DNA of 46,760 nucleotides. Origin: Longimicrobiales bacterium (GTDB taxonomy: Bacteria; Gemmatimonadota; Gemmatimonadetes; Longimicrobiales; Gaopeijiaceae). The first letter of the stretch is position 1. Each line of letters opens with the position of its first letter. A program made the translations under genes and the position numbers. Of the stretch, positions 1 to 8,873 are shown in pieces. The notes under the pieces are model-generated. The model did not search any database. It was not told the origin of the DNA and saw nothing but the letters and a program-made list of their open reading frames with translations. Location: positions 1-46,760 of the forward strand of contig JANQDZ010000037.1 in assembly GCA_028278645.1 (NCBI GenBank), written 5' to 3'.

Positions 1-80
1 ACTGCGTCAGAACTCCTCCCCGATGCTTCAGCATCGCATTCGTCGTCCTTCCTTGTCTAGCATCCGCAAGCTCCCTATGC

Positions 81-108
81 GGGGCCGCACCCCCTTTTCG
101 CAACACCC
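81..108 (+). terminator. Short terminator-like hairpin (repeat copy 1)
   Basis: A GGGG-CCGCA-CCCC stem-loop is followed directly by CTTTTCG and then AACACCC. It probably ends a plus-strand transcript that begins before the window. Almost the same element recurs at 19519-19545. The rest of 1-143 shows no convincing coding sequence. Confidence 0.4.
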
Positions 109-143
109 TTCAAAGCCTTCCGTTTCCCTGTACCTGAGAGTCA

Positions 144-929
144 ATGATAGTCCTGGAAGGGCTTTCGAAACACTACGGCGACCTCAGAGCCGTCGCGGAT
201 CTCTCCCTGAAGGTCCGTCCGGGAGAGATCTACGCCCTCCTGGGTCCGAACGGAGCAGGGAAGACCACTGCGCTGCGCTGCCTGGCCACCCTCCTGAAGC
301 CCACATCCGGAACCGCTTCGGTAGGCGGGGCCGATGTCCGCCATGATCCATTACGGGTACGGAGTCGGATTGGGTTCCTCTCCGCCTCCATGGGGCTCTA
401 TGAACGCCTCTCCGGCCGGGAGTTGGTGGAGTATTACGGCCGGTTACAGGGACTGGGCGAGGAGCGGTTAAAAGAGAGAGTGGATGAGCTGGTGGCCCTG
501 TTCGGGTTGGAAGACTTCAGCGCCCGATTCTGCGGGAAATTGTCCACCGGCCAGCGACAGCGTGTGGCCTTGGCCCGGGCCATGGTTCACGATCCCTCCG
601 CGTTGATCCTGGATGAGCCTACCCACGGCCTGGACGTCCTGAGCGGTGAGACCATTTATCGGTTTATGGCCCAGGAGCGCGACCGGGGCAAGGCCATCCT
701 GTTCTCAACCCACCAGATGGCCGAGGTGGAGCTCCTAGCCGACCGGGTGGGGGTCCTGAGCCATGGCCGTTTGGTGGCCGAAGGAACGGCCGAGGGCCTC
801 GTTCAGAGGACCGGCGCCGGGAGCTTGGCAAAGGCCTTCCTCACGCTCATGGAGCAGAACGGGCACCGGCCGGTGGGGCGGGAGTTCCGCAACGAGGAGA
901 ACGGCTCACCGGAAGGGGGGGTGGAATGA
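144..929 (+). CDS. natA: ABC transporter ATP-binding protein (NatA-like)
   Basis: This is a cytoplasmic ATPase that powers the membrane subunit encoded immediately downstream. The protein has 261 residues. Visible motifs are Walker A GPNGAGKTT (about residues 34-42), the signature LSTGQRQR (about 133), Walker B ALILDEP followed by the D-loop THGLD, and a switch histidine in STHQM (about 190). The length and motif order fit the DrrA/NatA group of exporter ATPases. Its 3' end overlaps the next gene by four bases (ATGA), so the two are translationally coupled. The symbol rests on the family resemblance and on the NatB-like partner. The substrate cannot be read from the sequence; Na+ is only the precedent from NatAB. 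Confidence 0.88.
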   Translation: MIVLEGLSKHYGDLRAVADLSLKVRPGEIYALLGPNGAGKTTALRCLATLLKPTSGTASVGGADVRHDPLRVRSRIGFLSASMGLYERLSGRELVEYYGRLQGLGEERLKERVDELVALFGLEDFSARFCGKLSTGQRQRVALARAMVHDPSALILDEPTHGLDVLSGETIYRFMAQERDRGKAILFSTHQMAEVELLADRVGVLSHGRLVAEGTAEGLVQRTGAGSLAKAFLTLMEQNGHRPVGREFRNEENGSPEGGVE

Positions 930-2992
930 CCCCTTCCGGATCTTTCGAATGGAAGTACGCCTGGGCAGTCTTCCGGAAGGAGATGCGCGAGACGCTACGG
1001 GATACCAGGACCCTCCTCATCATGGTGGTGGTCCCGGTGCTCCTCTATCCGGCCTTGATGATCGTGGCCCAACAACTGGCCCTCTTCGGCCAGCGCCAGC
1101 TCGAGAGTGAGCCGTCGGCGGTGGCGGTGGCCGGAGAGGTGGATCCCCTCCTCCGTTCCTTCCTGGCCGAGAAGGAAGAGGTGATCCTGAGAGAAATCGG
1201 GGACCCGGAGGAAGCGATTCGATCAGACCTGGTCTCGGCCGTCGCGGTGTTCTCCAACGGTGTGGGAGGAGACGGGAGCCAGTCCGTCCTGCTTTTCTTC
1301 GACGCTGCGGACGATCAATCCAGGAGAGGGCGGTTGGTCTTGTCCGATGCCCTCGGAGAATGGCGCGACACTCTCCTGGTTCGCCGGATCTCGGAGCAAG
1401 GCCTACCGGCAGGCTTCGCCCGACCCCTGATCCTGGCGGATTCCAGTGTAGCCCTCCCGGAGGAGCTAGGCGGATATGCCCTGGGCAGGTTCCTGCCCAT
1501 GCTCCTTGTGGTGATGACCCTCCTGGGAGCCTTCTACCCGGCCATCGACTTGGCCGCCGGTGAGAAGGAAAGGGGGACCCTCGAGTCCCTTCTCACCGCC
1601 CCTGTTCCTCCGGGCCAGATCGTGGCAGGTAAGTTCCTGACGGTAACGGTTGTGGGCCTGGTTACGGCGGGTCTCAATCTCGGATCCATGCTGCTCACTT
1701 TTCAGACCGGCATGTTCCAGCTGACCCAAGCCACCCAGATGGATTTCTCCATTCCGCTGGGATCGGTTGCAGTGATCTTCGGGGCCCTCTTCCCTCTTGC
1801 CGTGCTGTTTGGCGCCCTGTTCCTGGGAATCGCCGTCAGGTCCAGGTCGTTCAAGGAGGCTCAGAACGCGCTCACGCCGATTTATATGGCGGTGATCTTG
1901 CCAGCCCTTCTCCCGCTGTTCCCTGGGATTGAGATGACGCCGGCCCTGGCCATCGTGCCCGTGGCCGGCGTGTCTCTCCTCTTCAGTGAGCTGATGGCGG
2001 GTACCGGAACCCTGCTACTGGGAAGCCTGGCTCTCCTCTCGACCTTCCTTTATGCCTCGTTGGCCCTTGTTTTTGCTGCCGATTCCTTCGGGAGGGAAGA
2101 GGTTCTTTTCGGCGACGGCGGGGACTCCAAACCGGGCAATGGCCGGTTCGCTTTTTTCCGAGGGTTTCGGGAAACCGCGCCGGTGAAAGAAGACCCTGGG
2201 ATAAGAGCCACAGTCTTCCTCATCGCCCTCGTGGCCGTCCTGTATTTTTACCTGGCGGGCAGATTCCAGTTTGTCTTTGGCGAGGTAGGCCTCCTGATCT
2301 CGCAGGTGGGTTTCCTGCTCATGCCTGCCATCCTCTTCCTACGTATGGGTGGGTTCGACGTCCGCTACGCGATCTCACTCAGGACTCCCAGCCCTCGGGC
2401 TCTTCTGGCGGGACTGCTCATCATCGGAGGGGGAACGCCCCTGGTCTGGTTCCTTACGTGGCTCCAGGGTTTTGTTCTGCCCATGCCTCAGGAGTTCTTG
2501 GAGGGGATGGCCGACTTCCTCGTCGCCGATACCAAAACCCGGGTCTTTTGGCTTCTCCTCCTCATCGCCGTGGCGCCGGCGGTCTGCGAAGAAACCCTCT
2601 TCCGCGGTGTGTTCCTTTCCGGGATTCGCCACCGGCTCACACCCCTGAAGGTCGTGGTTCTCAACGGCGTTGTGTTCGGTGCCTTCCATATCCCCTCCGC
2701 CACGGTCTATCGCTTCCTTCCCAGCGCGGCGTTGGGGATGTTGCTGGCTTGGGTGGTCTTGAGGTCCCGCTCCCTGTGGCCGGGGATCCTCATGCACTTC
2801 CTCAACAACGCCAGCATCGTGATTCTCACCAGCTCGCCGTGGATCCTGGAACGATTCGCCGACCCGGAGAAAGGGCCTCCTCTGTGGCTTCTGTTCCCGG
2901 CGGTCATTTCCCTCGGAGCTGGGGCCCTACTCCTTGAACGGGGTGCCCGGGACACGGACGAGGATCCCGAGGGTCCGCCGACGGTCCCGTGA
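926..2992 (+). CDS. ABC-2 permease fused to CPBP intramembrane protease
   Basis: This 688-residue membrane protein joins two modules. The N-terminal part (about 1-420) looks like an ABC-2/NatB permease: one membrane segment near residues 30-50, a large external loop, then a cluster of membrane helices that begins around the KERGTLESLL segment, a motif typical of NatB. The C-terminal part (about 450-670) is a CPBP (Abi/CAAX-like) protease with EETLFR at E555, E556 and R560, FGAFH ending at H588, and a later MHFLNN motif; these are the expected metal-site residues. It overlaps natA by four bases and should form the exporter with it. Fusions of this type are known as a family, so the architecture is not a sequencing artefact. 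The role of the protease half is unknown. Confidence 0.85.
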   Translation: MTPSGSFEWKYAWAVFRKEMRETLRDTRTLLIMVVVPVLLYPALMIVAQQLALFGQRQLESEPSAVAVAGEVDPLLRSFLAEKEEVILREIGDPEEAIRSDLVSAVAVFSNGVGGDGSQSVLLFFDAADDQSRRGRLVLSDALGEWRDTLLVRRISEQGLPAGFARPLILADSSVALPEELGGYALGRFLPMLLVVMTLLGAFYPAIDLAAGEKERGTLESLLTAPVPPGQIVAGKFLTVTVVGLVTAGLNLGSMLLTFQTGMFQLTQATQMDFSIPLGSVAVIFGALFPLAVLFGALFLGIAVRSRSFKEAQNALTPIYMAVILPALLPLFPGIEMTPALAIVPVAGVSLLFSELMAGTGTLLLGSLALLSTFLYASLALVFAADSFGREEVLFGDGGDSKPGNGRFAFFRGFRETAPVKEDPGIRATVFLIALVAVLYFYLAGRFQFVFGEVGLLISQVGFLLMPAILFLRMGGFDVRYAISLRTPSPRALLAGLLIIGGGTPLVWFLTWLQGFVLPMPQEFLEGMADFLVADTKTRVFWLLLLIAVAPAVCEETLFRGVFLSGIRHRLTPLKVVVLNGVVFGAFHIPSATVYRFLPSAALGMLLAWVVLRSRSLWPGILMHFLNNASIVILTSSPWILERFADPEKGPPLWLLFPAVISLGAGALLLERGARDTDEDPEGPPTVP

Positions 2993-3006
2993 GGCCGCTA
3001 GGCCTC
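2991..3006. terminator. Small palindromic hairpin between convergent genes
   Basis: GAGGCC-GCTA-GGCCTC forms a perfect 6-bp stem at the junction of the permease gene and the convergent gene at 3017. There is no T-tract, so a role in termination is only suggested by position. Confidence 0.22.
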
Positions 3007-3016
3007 CCAGTGCGGC

Positions 3017-3532
3017 CTACCGATTTCTCCAGGAATAATAGAAGCCGGGAAGGGGGACGATGCGCCTCGAAGGGGGGTAGTCGTCCAGCGGGTCTTTTCG
3101 TCTGAGCCAGAGTGCCCTGTTCAGGTTGAGGGCGGCGCCCACGTGGTGGTCCGCGTCGACGTTCCATTCAACCCCCACGGGAGCCCGGGCCAGGACGGCA
3201 ACGCCTGCCCGTTCATCCGCACCCGTGTGGGGAGCAAAAACCGCCCATAGCCCGATGCCGGAAAACGGCCGGAAGTCCCCGGGTCCGAAGTACTGCTTAC
3301 CAACGATTGAAACGGATAGGTCCTTGAACGACCAAGTACCTATATTCAATTCGACGCTTCGATGCTCCCAACGGTACTCAACCACGAACCCGGTAAAGCT
3401 GATGCCCCCGAAGCTGACGCCGAAGCGGACCTCATCCGGGTCAGGACCCGTGGCTTGGGATGCCCAAGCGGGGCTGGGAAGCCCTGAAGCCAGGGCAAGG
3501 CCAACGAGAATGGCTCGAGCAGAAAAGAACAT
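3017..3532 (-). CDS. Exported small beta-barrel-like hypothetical protein
   Basis: The family is not recognised. The 171-residue protein starts with a clear signal peptide (MFFSARAILVGLALASG..., ending near AWAS-QA). The mature part is rich in alternating aromatic and polar strands such as VRFGVSFGG and FTGFVVEYRW, and it ends in GFYYSW, as in small outer-membrane barrels. The reading frame stays open for 69 codons upstream of the chosen ATG, but that extension lacks signal-peptide character and runs antisense to the neighbouring lipoprotein gene. The chosen start codon shares its CATG with the start of the divergent gene at 3531. Confidence 0.55.
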   Translation of the reverse strand: MFFSARAILVGLALASGLPSPAWASQATGPDPDEVRFGVSFGGISFTGFVVEYRWEHRSVELNIGTWSFKDLSVSIVGKQYFGPGDFRPFSGIGLWAVFAPHTGADERAGVAVLARAPVGVEWNVDADHHVGAALNLNRALWLRRKDPLDDYPPSRRIVPLPGFYYSWRNR

Positions 3533-4532
3533 GGTGAGACAACAATACTCCGAATCCGTCTCTCGAGGCCAGGAGGACACGGGTTGGTTGAGCCACCCCT
3601 CAGGCAAGGGGGGAAGGAGGCTCGCCGGCTTCGGAGCCTTCCTATTGATCGTAACCTCGCCCTTGGTCAGCGGGTGCTCGGGAGAGGGAAGAACCCCGCC
3701 TCCACCTTCCGCCGGCCTCTTGGAGCTCGTCCGACCCACGTCAACGGACGTTCTGTCTGCCGGGCCAGGCCTGGCTTATTACGCTTTCAAAAACGAGGTG
3801 GAGCCCTGGGCGCTCCACTTGCTGCGGGTCGAGTTGGATCGGTGCGAGCTGGGATTCCGGGTGTTGGAAGCTCCAGTGGGTGGCGGGTCCGATGCCGGAA
3901 GAAGCCGTGTGAGTGATTTGGTTGCCTCGGATGGCGGAGTCCTGGCTGCGGTGAATGGTGATTTTTTCACCCCTGAGGGTCTTCCGGTGGGGACTGAAGT
4001 TGTCATGGGCATGCCTCGGAGGATCAGGTCCCGTCCGGCCTTCGCGTGGCATCCGAACGCCTCTCCCTGGATGGGGACACCGGACAGGGCTGGAGATTCC
4101 TTATTGATCCTGGGATGGTCTGTCCCCCGCCCGGCTGGCGACGCCCTGACGGAAGTGGTGAGCGGATTCCCCCTCCTTCTGAAAGATGGTATACGGGTAG
4201 GTGATCTGGAGGTTTCCGAGCGCCCCTCATTCGCTCAGGAGAGGCACCCCCGAACCGCCGTCGGGTTCGACTCGGACCAGAACGTACTTTGGGTCGTAGT
4301 CGTAGACGGCCGCCAACCAGGCCACTCGATGGGAATGACGCTTCCTGAACTGGCCTCTCTGATGGAGGTTCTGGGGGTGGAGGATGCCCTGAACCTGGAT
4401 GGGGGTGGGTCTTCCGTGATGGTTTTTGGTGGCAAACCCGTAAACAGCCCATCTGATTCGGACGGGGAGCGCCCGGTGGCGAACGGCCTGGCTGTCCGGA
4501 GGGACCAGGGCTATTGCAGGATCGAGCCATGA
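3531..4532 (+). CDS. Phosphodiester glycosidase (NAGPA-domain) lipoprotein
   Basis: The predicted 333-residue protein is a lipoprotein: the hydrophobic segment LAGFGAFLLIVTSPLVSGC ends in the lipobox VSGC. The rest matches the phosphodiester glycosidase family (NAGPA, DUF2233). It has an AAVNGDFF segment near the start of the domain, the TAVGFDSD and VVVDGR strands, and the hallmark NLDGGGSSVM near the C-terminus. Family members cleave sugar-phosphodiester bonds, for example uncovering GlcNAc-phosphate; the substrate here is unknown. The ATG at 3531 has little ribosome-binding sequence. An in-frame TTG at 3588 lies behind AGGAGG (3571-3576, 11-base spacing), would still include the whole signal peptide, and is a serious alternative start. 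It is convergent with tenA, 22 bases apart. Confidence 0.78.
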   Translation: MVRQQYSESVSRGQEDTGWLSHPSGKGGRRLAGFGAFLLIVTSPLVSGCSGEGRTPPPPSAGLLELVRPTSTDVLSAGPGLAYYAFKNEVEPWALHLLRVELDRCELGFRVLEAPVGGGSDAGRSRVSDLVASDGGVLAAVNGDFFTPEGLPVGTEVVMGMPRRIRSRPAFAWHPNASPWMGTPDRAGDSLLILGWSVPRPAGDALTEVVSGFPLLLKDGIRVGDLEVSERPSFAQERHPRTAVGFDSDQNVLWVVVVDGRQPGHSMGMTLPELASLMEVLGVEDALNLDGGGSSVMVFGGKPVNSPSDSDGERPVANGLAVRRDQGYCRIEP

Positions 4533-4554
4533 GGACCGAGCCTAACCCGGGTCC

Positions 4555-5220
4555 TTAGTCGTCCCAGGACTCTCCCTCCCAGCACATATCCCAAAACCGA
4601 AGTTCGTACCGGGTCGATGTGAGGAAGATCTCCTCAAGCCGGTTCTGTTTCTCCGCGGCTAGCCCGGGGGCCAGTCGGTCCATCTCGGCCCGCAGCCAAT
4701 CCAGCGCCTCGCGGAACTCGGCGGAAGCATACTGGGAGATCCAATCGGCATAACGTTGGTCCGTTGGGGGTGCGGTCTTGGATAGCTCCTCCGCGATGTA
4801 GACGTAGCCCCAGGCGCAGGGGAGGAGTGCCGCCAGCAGGTCGAGTTGATCCCCGTCTGCGGCTGTCCGAACCAAAAAATCTGTGTATGCCTGCGTCGTG
4901 GGCCACATGGGCGCGGACTCCAGGTCGCTTTCCCGGATGCCGAATCTCTCAGCGTACTGCCGGTGCAGGTCCATCTCGGTGTTCACGGTAAGATCCAGGA
5001 CCTTGGCGTACCACGCCATGGATTCGAACCGTGTGGCTTTTGCGGCGGCCCAGGCGAAGACACGGGCGAACTCGATCAGGTATCTGTAGTCCTGAACGAC
5101 CCACCGCTCGAACCTCTCAGGATCCAGGGTTCCGTCGCCGAGGCCCCTCACGAACGGGTGCTCGAGCTGATCTTCGAAGAGGTGTTCGGCCGCGGTATAG
5201 AGGTTTTTGGTGAGGACCAT
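4555..5220 (-). CDS. tenA: TenA family aminopyrimidine aminohydrolase / thiaminase II
   Basis: This is a cytoplasmic enzyme of thiamine salvage. TenA hydrolyses aminomethyl-pyrimidine breakdown products to HMP. The 221 residues match the family length. The key residues are in place: D44 in VQDYRYL, the catalytic C135 in LLPCAWGY, and E206 in RYELRFWDM, at almost the same positions as in the Bacillus enzyme. No other thiamine gene lies in the window, so it stands alone here. It is divergent from the S9 peptidase gene, with 95 bases between the starts. A TPP riboswitch was looked for upstream and not seen. Confidence 0.9.
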   Translation of the reverse strand: MVLTKNLYTAAEHLFEDQLEHPFVRGLGDGTLDPERFERWVVQDYRYLIEFARVFAWAAAKATRFESMAWYAKVLDLTVNTEMDLHRQYAERFGIRESDLESAPMWPTTQAYTDFLVRTAADGDQLDLLAALLPCAWGYVYIAEELSKTAPPTDQRYADWISQYASAEFREALDWLRAEMDRLAPGLAAEKQNRLEEIFLTSTRYELRFWDMCWEGESWDD

Positions 5221-5315
5221 TTGTCACGGCTTCCTTGAGAGGGGACCTGAGGGACCGGTAGATTCCGCGTGAAGAAGATGTAATGACCGGGAAGTCCCAA
5301 CAACCGGAGTGCCCA

Positions 5316-7406
5316 ATGCCTCGGTGCTTGCCATACTTCGTTCTTTCGGTGGCCTTTCTTTTCCCTTCCAGCATCCTGAAAGGCCAGGATCGAGGTTTCC
5401 AGCCGGATGACTACTACAACCTGGTCACGGTTTCCCAGGTCGCGATGGCGCCGTCTGGGGAGTTCGTTGCTTTCACAGTGACCACCGTCAGGGAGGAGGA
5501 GAATGCCAGACACTCGGAAATCTGGCTTCAGCCCCTGACCAACGGTCGGCCCAATGGAGACGCCTTCAGGATAACAGATCCTACCGCCGAGTCGTCTTCT
5601 CCGGCGTGGTCCCCCGACGGATCTCTCCTCTCTTTCTCCTCCAAGCGAGGAGAAGACCCGAATACGGTTTGGTTCCTCAGAGTAGATGGCCCGGGGGGTG
5701 AGGCCTTCCACATCGAAGGTGTGCACGGGACCCCTGTTTGGTCTCCGTCCGGCGATCGGATCGCCTTCACCTCCCCGCCCGACCTCCTGGAGGAGACCGG
5801 CGACGAAAACAGCCGAGAAGGGTGGATCGCGCCTGATGCCATCTCATCCACCCTGGATCCTTCCCGTTTCGATGGACGTGTGGTTACCTCGATCAGGTAT
5901 AAGCGGGACGGCGTACTGACCCTACGGCCCCATTTCTCGGTAGCTGAAAAGGACCAGCTGTTTGTTGTGCCGGCCCAGGGAGGGATCCCGCATCAGATCA
6001 CTCGCCTCTCCTTCGACGTGGGGGGGGTGGTCTGGTCACAAGACGGAAGGCAGATCTTCTTCACGGGTGACGAACTCGAAGACGATGAGCTGAACGACGA
6101 GAACACCGGGGACCTTTGGACTGTGCCGTCGGTTGGGGGTCGCATCGGTAGGTTGACGACGAACCCCGGCAACGAGTCCAACCCGTCTATTTCCCCCGAC
6201 GGTCGGATGATGGCCTTCCTATCCACTCCGGCGAGGGGGGAGCAGACCGACATCATGGTTGTGGAGATCGGGTCGGACGGGAGCTTCAGGGGTGCCCCGC
6301 GGAACCTGACCCTCGGTTGGGACTTGAGGCCCGGAGCTCCGGAATGGAATCAAGCGGGGGACCGGATCCGGTTCAGCGCCGGGACCGGAGGGAACTCTCA
6401 CATGTTTTCCTTGGATCTGGAGCTTCGGCAGGTCACCCAGGTTACCACCGGCGATCGGAGGCTCTCCAGCCTCTCGTTTTCCTCGGATGATCAGATCATG
6501 GCCTTCGTTTCCACGGATGCCGTGACTCCCACCGAGCTCTACGTAGGGTCCGGGGATGGCTCCACCGAACAAAAAGCCACCGGCTTCAACGATGACTGGC
6601 TCCGAAACGTCGCCCTGATGCCGGCTGAACAGCTCACGTGGGAGTCAGGGGACGGGACGGTGGTCGAGGGCTGGGTAATCCCCCCCCTGGGCTATGAAGA
6701 GGGGGGCTCCTATCCCCTTATCCTGAAGATCCACGGGGGGCCCCACAGCGCCTACGGGAACACCTTCTTCCCCACATTCCACGTTTTGTCCCAATCAGGG
6801 TTCTTCGTCCTCTACACCAACCCACGGGGTTCTTCCGGTTATGGGCATGAGTTTCAGTACGCGACCCGGGGCGAGTGGGGGATCGTGGACAAGGAGGATT
6901 ACCTCAGCGGCGTGGATGCGGCCCTGGCCAAATACGCGGCAGCAGATCCAGGACGACTCGGAGTGAGCGGTGGGAGTTATGGCGGGTTCATGACGAATTG
7001 GCTCACTGCAACCACGGACCGATTCCAGGCCGCCGTGACCTCACGCTCCATAACGAACTGGGAAAGTTGGTACGGATACTCTGATGCACAGGGCCTGACG
7101 GAATTCGAGTTCTTCGGGCCGCCGTGGGAAGAGAGGGACCTCTATCGGCGTCTGTCTCCGATCTCATACGTGGAGAACGTCTCGGCCCCTACCCTCATCA
7201 TCCACTCAGAAAATGACTACCGGACCCCCATCGGCGACGGCGAGCAGTGGTTCATGGCCCTGAAGAAGCGAGGGGTCCCTGTGGAGATGGTCCGCTACCC
7301 CCGGTCTTCCCATGGCTTGTCCAGGACCGGTGAGCCATGGCTTCTGGTGGATCGCCTGGAGCGAATCCGTAGCTGGTTCGTCCATTTCCTGATCGAAAAC
7401 CGATGA
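5316..7406 (+). CDS. Exported S9 family prolyl oligopeptidase-type peptidase
   Basis: The 696-residue exported serine peptidase has an N-terminal signal peptide (MPRCLPYFVLSVAFLF...) followed by a beta-propeller domain with repeated WSPDG-type blades (about 30-430) and a C-terminal alpha/beta-hydrolase domain. The catalytic triad is S554 in SGGSYGG, D634 in SENDYRTP and H666 in SSHGLS, as in acylaminoacyl-peptidases of the S9C group. The start at 5316 was chosen because GGAG lies six bases upstream and the signal peptide begins there; an ATG at 5283 is the alternative. The stop overlaps the start of the Xaa-Pro aminopeptidase gene (ATGA), so the two are coupled. Together they could degrade proline-containing peptides, one outside and one inside the cell. 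Confidence 0.9.
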   Translation: MPRCLPYFVLSVAFLFPSSILKGQDRGFQPDDYYNLVTVSQVAMAPSGEFVAFTVTTVREEENARHSEIWLQPLTNGRPNGDAFRITDPTAESSSPAWSPDGSLLSFSSKRGEDPNTVWFLRVDGPGGEAFHIEGVHGTPVWSPSGDRIAFTSPPDLLEETGDENSREGWIAPDAISSTLDPSRFDGRVVTSIRYKRDGVLTLRPHFSVAEKDQLFVVPAQGGIPHQITRLSFDVGGVVWSQDGRQIFFTGDELEDDELNDENTGDLWTVPSVGGRIGRLTTNPGNESNPSISPDGRMMAFLSTPARGEQTDIMVVEIGSDGSFRGAPRNLTLGWDLRPGAPEWNQAGDRIRFSAGTGGNSHMFSLDLELRQVTQVTTGDRRLSSLSFSSDDQIMAFVSTDAVTPTELYVGSGDGSTEQKATGFNDDWLRNVALMPAEQLTWESGDGTVVEGWVIPPLGYEEGGSYPLILKIHGGPHSAYGNTFFPTFHVLSQSGFFVLYTNPRGSSGYGHEFQYATRGEWGIVDKEDYLSGVDAALAKYAAADPGRLGVSGGSYGGFMTNWLTATTDRFQAAVTSRSITNWESWYGYSDAQGLTEFEFFGPPWEERDLYRRLSPISYVENVSAPTLIIHSENDYRTPIGDGEQWFMALKKRGVPVEMVRYPRSSHGLSRTGEPWLLVDRLERIRSWFVHFLIENR

Positions 7407-8737
7407 GTCGGCCCCTCCTAGGGTTTTCTCCAGAGAGGTTCTCCGAAAGACGGGCTAGGGCGACGGCCAGCCTGGACGGGGGGGTGCTTCTCCTCCCCTC
7501 GGCCCCGGTGCTCCGGCGCTCCCGTGACACGGAGGTCAGGTACCGGCCCGACTCGGAGTTGTTTTACCTCACCGGGTGCGTAGAGCCGGGCGGGGTGGCC
7601 GTAATCCGGGAAGACGAGACCGAAGGCTTCATCCTTTTCCTCCCCGGGAAAGACCCAAAAGCCGAGCTTTGGACGGGTCCTCGGTTGGACCTGGCCGAAG
7701 CCAAGGCCCTCTACGGAGCCGACCAGGTATTTCCTTCGGCCGAACTCCAGGAGCGGTTGCCGGATCTGTTGAGGTCTGGGAACAAGGTGTTCTTTCGACT
7801 CGGGGCTGACGCTGAGCTGGAGGAATTCGTTAGGGAGGCCCTGGCTTGGGCCAGAGGGCGAGGTTCCAGGACCGGCCGCGGGCCAAAGGTGGTGGCGGAT
7901 CCAGGGGTGATCCTGGACGACCTCCGGCTGGTTAAGGATGCGGAAGAAATCGAACGGGTCCGAGCCGCCACCGATCTTACCGTGACCGCTTTCCGGGATG
8001 CCATTGAGCATACCGCGCCCGGCATGGGTGAGTGGGAAGTGGAGGCTCGGGTGGAAACTGCTTTCCGGCTCGGTGGAGGGGATGGACCGGCGTTTCCCAC
8101 CATCGTCGGGGCTGGCGAAAACGGCTGTACGCTCCACTACACCCGGAACCGGTCGCCCATCGCCGAGGGTCAGCTGGTACTGCTCGACGGTGGAGCGGAG
8201 GTCGACCTTTATGCAGGTGACATCACCCGTACCTACCCGGCGGGAGGGACATTCGACGACCGCCAAGCTGAAGTCTACGGGTGGGTCCTCAGGGCCCATC
8301 GGGCGGCCATAGACGCGATCAAACCCGGCGTACCCGTGGCGCGGGTCCATGAAGCCGCCCTCGAGGAGCTTATCTCCGGGCTGATGGATCTCGGGATCCT
8401 CCTGGGGGAAAGGGAGGAGCTTCTGGAGCAGGAGGCCTACAAGCCCCACTTCCCCCACCAGACCTCCCATTGGTTGGGGTTGGATGTGCATGACGTGGGG
8501 GATTACGCGAAGGGGGGAGAACCTAGGGTCCTATCAGAGGGAATGGTTCTCACCGTGGAGCCCGGCCTGTACTTCCCGCCAGGTGCCGCGGACCAACCAA
8601 GCCCTTTCGAGGGAATCGGGATTAGGATAGAAGACGACATCCTGGTGACTCGGAAAGGAGCCGAGAACCTCACCGAGGCTCTGCCGGTATCTCCAGGGAA
8701 GGTCGAGGCCCTGGTCCGAGGCGAGCTCAGGGGGTGA
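7403..8737 (+). CDS. pepP: Xaa-Pro aminopeptidase (M24B, PepP-like)
   Basis: The enzyme removes the N-terminal residue from peptides whose second residue is proline. It has 444 residues: an N-terminal AMP_N domain (about 1-130) and a pita-bread M24 domain. The five metal ligands are visible: D262 (LLDGG), D273 (GDITRT), H356 (SHWLGLDVHD), E386 (VEPGLYF) and E410 (RIEDD). A substrate-site histidine lies in CTLHYTRN. Spacing matches E. coli PepP, including the 11 residues between the two Asp. No signal peptide is seen, so it is cytoplasmic. It overlaps the upstream peptidase gene by four bases and probably forms an operon with it. Confidence 0.93.
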   Translation: MSRPLLGFSPERFSERRARATASLDGGVLLLPSAPVLRRSRDTEVRYRPDSELFYLTGCVEPGGVAVIREDETEGFILFLPGKDPKAELWTGPRLDLAEAKALYGADQVFPSAELQERLPDLLRSGNKVFFRLGADAELEEFVREALAWARGRGSRTGRGPKVVADPGVILDDLRLVKDAEEIERVRAATDLTVTAFRDAIEHTAPGMGEWEVEARVETAFRLGGGDGPAFPTIVGAGENGCTLHYTRNRSPIAEGQLVLLDGGAEVDLYAGDITRTYPAGGTFDDRQAEVYGWVLRAHRAAIDAIKPGVPVARVHEAALEELISGLMDLGILLGEREELLEQEAYKPHFPHQTSHWLGLDVHDVGDYAKGGEPRVLSEGMVLTVEPGLYFPPGAADQPSPFEGIGIRIEDDILVTRKGAENLTEALPVSPGKVEALVRGELRG

Positions 8738-8834
8738 TCCAGTAACTCACCTTCAGCGCGAAGACGTCCTCGGCGTGTTTCTCCGCCCCCTCCAGGAAAA
8801 CGGTCGAAGTCGCGGGAACGCGGTCTTGCCCCAT
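8727..8834 (-). pseudogene. Possible C-terminal remnant of an outer-membrane protein gene
   Basis: The gap between pepP and dapF reads on the minus strand as an open frame of 35 codons plus stop. Its end is EDVFALKVSYWITP, which resembles the last beta strand of an outer-membrane protein. Codons in this stretch are strongly G/C-ending, as in real genes of the window. Upstream of 8834 the frame continues only as antisense of dapF, and there is no signal peptide. It may be the tail of a lost gene, a small real gene, or chance. Confidence 0.25.
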
Positions 8835-8873
8835 ACCCGACCCCCAAGCACCCCTGGTTTCAGGAGACCCGGC

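Noticed and set aside
3126-3530. 135-codon N-terminal extension of the glycosidase lipoprotein
   Set aside because: It lies opposite the exported beta-barrel-like gene, and the lipoprotein signal would then be internal.
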